Source: Aestuariivita sp. (GTDB taxonomy: Bacteria; Pseudomonadota; Alphaproteobacteria; Rhodobacterales; Rhodobacteraceae). Taken from it: a stretch of DNA of 64,000 bases. Every line of letters starts with the position of its first letter. Positions within the stretch are counted from its first letter, which is position 1. The stretch lies in assembly GCF_021404545.1 (NCBI RefSeq), contig NZ_JAAWWD010000064.1:1-64000 (forward strand). The letters run 5' to 3'. The notes under the pieces were generated by a model. That model saw only the letters and a list, made by a program, of their open reading frames with translations. It did no database searches and was not told where the DNA came from. Positions 61,486 to 64,000 of the stretch are shown here, one piece after another. The translations under genes and the position numbers were made by a program.

Positions 61486-63270
61486 ATGACAGACCTCTCG
61501 ACCTTGAACACCGCGCTTGACCTTCTCAACAAAGGTCAGTTCAAACGCGCCTTACAGCTCTCGAAATCCGGGATGCGCACCGCGCCCAAAGATGCGCGTT
61601 TTGCCAATCTGGCAGGCATGGCCCTGAGCCAGAGCGGCAAGCCCCGCGAAGGGGCGCAATATTTTGCCAGGGCGCTAAAGAGTGATCCCGCCTCGCCGGC
61701 TTACCAGGACAATCTGGTGACCGCGCTTGTTCAGTCAGGCCAACACGACAAGGCCCAGGACCTGATCATCCGGCTTTTGAAGAAATGGCCGGGCCGGGGC
61801 ACGCTTTGCTATCAACTCGCCATGCTGGAGTTGCAGCGGGCAAGACCGGACCAGGCGCTGGACGCGGCAAATCAGGCGATTAATGCCGAAGCTGCCGCGC
61901 GCGACGCAAATGTGCCCAATGCCACCCAGGCGCTCAGCCGGGCCTATAACCTGCGCGGCGTGGTGCATGACGCACTCGGAGATGAGGACGCGGCCTGCGC
62001 CGATTATCAGCAAGCCCTCGACCTCAATCCCGACAATGTCGAGGCCCTCAGCAACATCGCCCTGCCGCTTGCGCGCAGATTGCAGCCGGATGCGGCAATT
62101 GCCGCGCTGGAAAAGGCTCTGAGCCTGATGCCCATGCATCTCAACGCGCTGCACCGCTATGGCCTTCAGCTCAATGAGCTGGGGCGCAGTGACGAGGCGA
62201 TACGTGCGTTTGAGAGCGTCCTGAACCTCAGCCCATACCATGCCGAAACGCTGCGTCTGCGCGCGTCCCTCGCGTCAGCGGAGGAGGTCAGCGCACTCAA
62301 ACCCCGGCTGGAAGCGGCCTATGCCAAGGTCAAAAGCAAATCGCTTGAGCATGCGAGCATCGGATTTGGTCTGGCGCATCTTGCCGAGAAATCCGGCGAT
62401 CATCCCGAGGTCCAGCGCCGCTATAAGACCGCTAACGCGCACGCCGCCGCCTTGCGTCCCTATGACCTGCCCAGGCAACGGCAGGTCGAAGAGCGCATCG
62501 AGCGGCTGTTCGCGGCAGGCGCGCCCACCATCCAGGCCGCACCCACGCCCGGCCCGCGTCTGATGTTTGTGATCGGTCAACCCCGCTCCGGCACAACCCT
62601 GACGGAACGGATCCTAGCCGGCCATCCCGATGTCGTGGGTCTGGGAGAGCAGGCAGCCGTGGGGCGGCTGGCGCATCCGTTTTTGGCCGAAGAGGTCGCC
62701 TTTGACACACAGGCGGCGCACGCGTTTGCCGTTGCCTATCGCGCGTCTCTGCCACGGATCGAACCGGCAGCCCCTGCCCTCGTCGACAAGATGCCCGCAA
62801 ATTACAAATACGCAGGTTTTATCCTCAGCGCCTTTCCCGATGCGGTCGTGATCCACACCGCGCGCGATCCCCGCGATGTGGCCTGGTCGATGTGGCGCAC
62901 CTGGTTCCCCGGAGCGCCGATGAACTATGTCTTTGACCAGACCGCAATGGCAGCCGAGGCCAACGCCTATGCGCGCTATATGCGGCTTTGGTCCGAGCGG
63001 TTTCCGGCACGGATCCACACAATCGCCTATGAGGAGATCGTCTCCGATATCGACGCCGCCAGCCACCGGTTGGCGAAGATCTGCGACCTGGACTGGAGCG
63101 CCGAAATGGCCGCACCGGAGCGCAACGCCGCCCCGATCCGCACGGCCAGCGTGACCCAGGCGCGCGCCCCGGTACACGACCGGTCGGTCGGGGGCTGGCG
63201 TGTTTATGAAGAGGCACTCGGCCCCTTCATCGACGCTCTGGATCCCGACCTCTGGCCCGATCTCGACTAA
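61486..63270 (+). CDS. TPR-repeat sulfotransferase
   Basis: The protein has about 594 residues. The N-terminal half (about 1-290) has tandem TPR units, for example AIAALEKALSLMPMHLNALHRYG and AIRAFESVLNLSPYHAE. The C-terminal half (about 345-594) is a sulfotransferase domain with the PAPS-binding FVIGQPRSGTTLTERI (about 361-376) and the 3'-phosphate-binding region around HTARDPRDVAWSMW. Targets are unknown. The start at 61486 is the first plausible Met; the open frame extends further upstream. Confidence 0.88.
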   Translation: MTDLSTLNTALDLLNKGQFKRALQLSKSGMRTAPKDARFANLAGMALSQSGKPREGAQYFARALKSDPASPAYQDNLVTALVQSGQHDKAQDLIIRLLKKWPGRGTLCYQLAMLELQRARPDQALDAANQAINAEAAARDANVPNATQALSRAYNLRGVVHDALGDEDAACADYQQALDLNPDNVEALSNIALPLARRLQPDAAIAALEKALSLMPMHLNALHRYGLQLNELGRSDEAIRAFESVLNLSPYHAETLRLRASLASAEEVSALKPRLEAAYAKVKSKSLEHASIGFGLAHLAEKSGDHPEVQRRYKTANAHAAALRPYDLPRQRQVEERIERLFAAGAPTIQAAPTPGPRLMFVIGQPRSGTTLTERILAGHPDVVGLGEQAAVGRLAHPFLAEEVAFDTQAAHAFAVAYRASLPRIEPAAPALVDKMPANYKYAGFILSAFPDAVVIHTARDPRDVAWSMWRTWFPGAPMNYVFDQTAMAAEANAYARYMRLWSERFPARIHTIAYEEIVSDIDAASHRLAKICDLDWSAEMAAPERNAAPIRTASVTQARAPVHDRSVGGWRVYEEALGPFIDALDPDLWPDLD

Positions 63271-63273
63271 GCC

Positions 63274-64000
63274 TTATCTGCGGCTGATCCGGCCATCCGT
63301 GTAGGGCTGGTAGGGCGCATATTCCGCCAGATACTCGGCCGTTACATCCGCCAGATCGGGACCATAATCATAGGCGTTCTTGTCATCGCCCGAGAACATG
63401 GCATAGCCGTCGCCACCATTGCGGACATAGTTGTTGGAGACCACGCCATAGATCCGCGCGGGATCAAGCGACACGAACGCGTCGCCCTCGGCCACCTCGA
63501 CCGAAACGATCCGGGCACCGGGCTCCGCCGCGGCGTCCCAGACAAAGCGCAATCCGGCCACCTGCGGGAACCGGCCGGCCCCCTCTTCGACCTGGCTCAC
63601 ACCGTTCTCCAGTGCCTCGACGATCACCGCACCCGACACCTGAAAGGTCGAAAGCGTGTTCTGGAAGGGCAGAACCGTCAGCACTTCGCCCATCGTCACC
63701 TCGCCTGCGTCGATGGAGGCGCGGATACCGCCGCCGTTCTGGATGGCGATCTGGATGCCCTGATCCGCCACCCGCGCCAGCATCGCATCGGCAATCAGAT
63801 TGCCCATCGTGCATTCCTCGGCGCGGCACACCGCCCGGTCACCGCCCAGCGGCACCGCCGTCTCGGCAACGACACGGTTGCGGATCTCGTCCAGCGGACC
63901 GGCAAGCTCGCCCAACCGCGCGACAACAGTCGCATCTTCGGAAACCGCCGCATCCATGATCAGCGGATCGCCCACGGCCTCGGTCACGATGCCCGCATCG
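63274..64000 (-). CDS. 5'-nucleotidase / UDP-sugar hydrolase, C-terminal part (truncated by window edge)
   Basis: Only the C-terminal 240-odd residues lie in the window; the frame continues past 64000. The 5'_nucleotid_C domain is recognisable from NLIADAMLARVADQGIQIA, IQNGGGIRASIDAGEV, LPFQNTLSTFQVSG and the closing SNNYVRNGGDGYAMF. The metallophosphatase N-terminal domain is expected beyond the window. Likely periplasmic. Confidence 0.9.
   Translation of the reverse strand, partial: DAGIVTEAVGDPLIMDAAVSEDATVVARLGELAGPLDEIRNRVVAETAVPLGGDRAVCRAEECTMGNLIADAMLARVADQGIQIAIQNGGGIRASIDAGEVTMGEVLTVLPFQNTLSTFQVSGAVIVEALENGVSQVEEGAGRFPQVAGLRFVWDAAAEPGARIVSVEVAEGDAFVSLDPARIYGVVSNNYVRNGGDGYAMFSGDDKNAYDYGPDLADVTAEYLAEYAPYQPYTDGRISRR

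Noticed and set aside
1-64000. CRISPR array, prophage or transposon
   Set aside because: No spaced repeats, integrase, transposase or phage structural genes were seen.

Overview
The window is a GC-rich chromosomal segment of an alphaproteobacterium. Gene content points to the Rhodobacterales, most likely the Roseobacter clade: heterotetrameric sarcosine oxidase genes in two sets, a non-pyrrolysine MttB homologue, TRAP transport, an nrdR-ribD pair, an H-NOX-like/diguanylate cyclase pair and a PleD-type cyclase. No CRISPR array, phage, intact insertion sequence or rRNA was seen. One tRNA (Gly, GCC) is present.

Layout. 1-7.1 kb: riboflavin genes (ribE, ribD) and nrdR on the minus strand, interrupted by a plus-strand capsule set (kpsS-like, polysaccharide export lipoprotein, kpsC-like). 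7.1-13.3 kb: yjbQ, two tandem paralogous secreted proteins, rpoD and dnaG. 13.3-18.3 kb: first sarcosine oxidase operon (soxBDAG). 18.6-22.3 kb: pyruvate carboxylase, an unusual four-module inverted-repeat element, and tRNA-Gly with its promoter and terminator. 23-29.9 kb: diguanylate cyclase plus H-NOX-like gene, a DUF4153 membrane protein, mttB with a leader hairpin that buries its ribosome site, and a decayed stretch with an MFS pseudogene. 30-39.4 kb: housekeeping and regulatory genes (RidA, HAD phosphatase, PleD-like cyclase, ECF sigma/anti-sigma/sensor set, EF-hand protein, NUDIX, EamA exporter, desaturase with a divergent XRE regulator). 39.5-44.3 kb: carnitine catabolism (SDR, carnitine dehydrogenase-thioesterase fusion, BKACE enzyme, GlxA/CdhR-type regulator). 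44.3-54.4 kb: a minus-strand catabolic run (aldo/keto reductase, VOC, TRAP permeases and binding protein, quinone-oxidoreductase-like enzyme, acyl-CoA ligase, PaaI thioesterase, second VOC), divergent from a hotdog-TetR fusion regulator across a perfect 16-bp palindrome. 54.5-60.7 kb: second sarcosine oxidase operon with a divergent TetR gene, then a MarR gene. 60.7-64 kb: HMCES/YedK, a TPR-sulfotransferase and the 3' part of a 5'-nucleotidase.

How the genes fit together. Carnitine dehydrogenase plus BKACE plus betainyl-CoA thioesterase would give glycine betaine. Demethylation through dimethylglycine to sarcosine would then feed sarcosine oxidase, giving glycine and one-carbon units. MttB is a candidate for a corrinoid-dependent entry of a quaternary amine, but no corrinoid protein is in the window. 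The most novel-looking unit is the TRAP/ligase/thioesterase/VOC operon under a regulator that fuses a hotdog acyl-thioesterase-like domain to a TetR DNA-binding domain. Its substrate cannot be read from the sequence.
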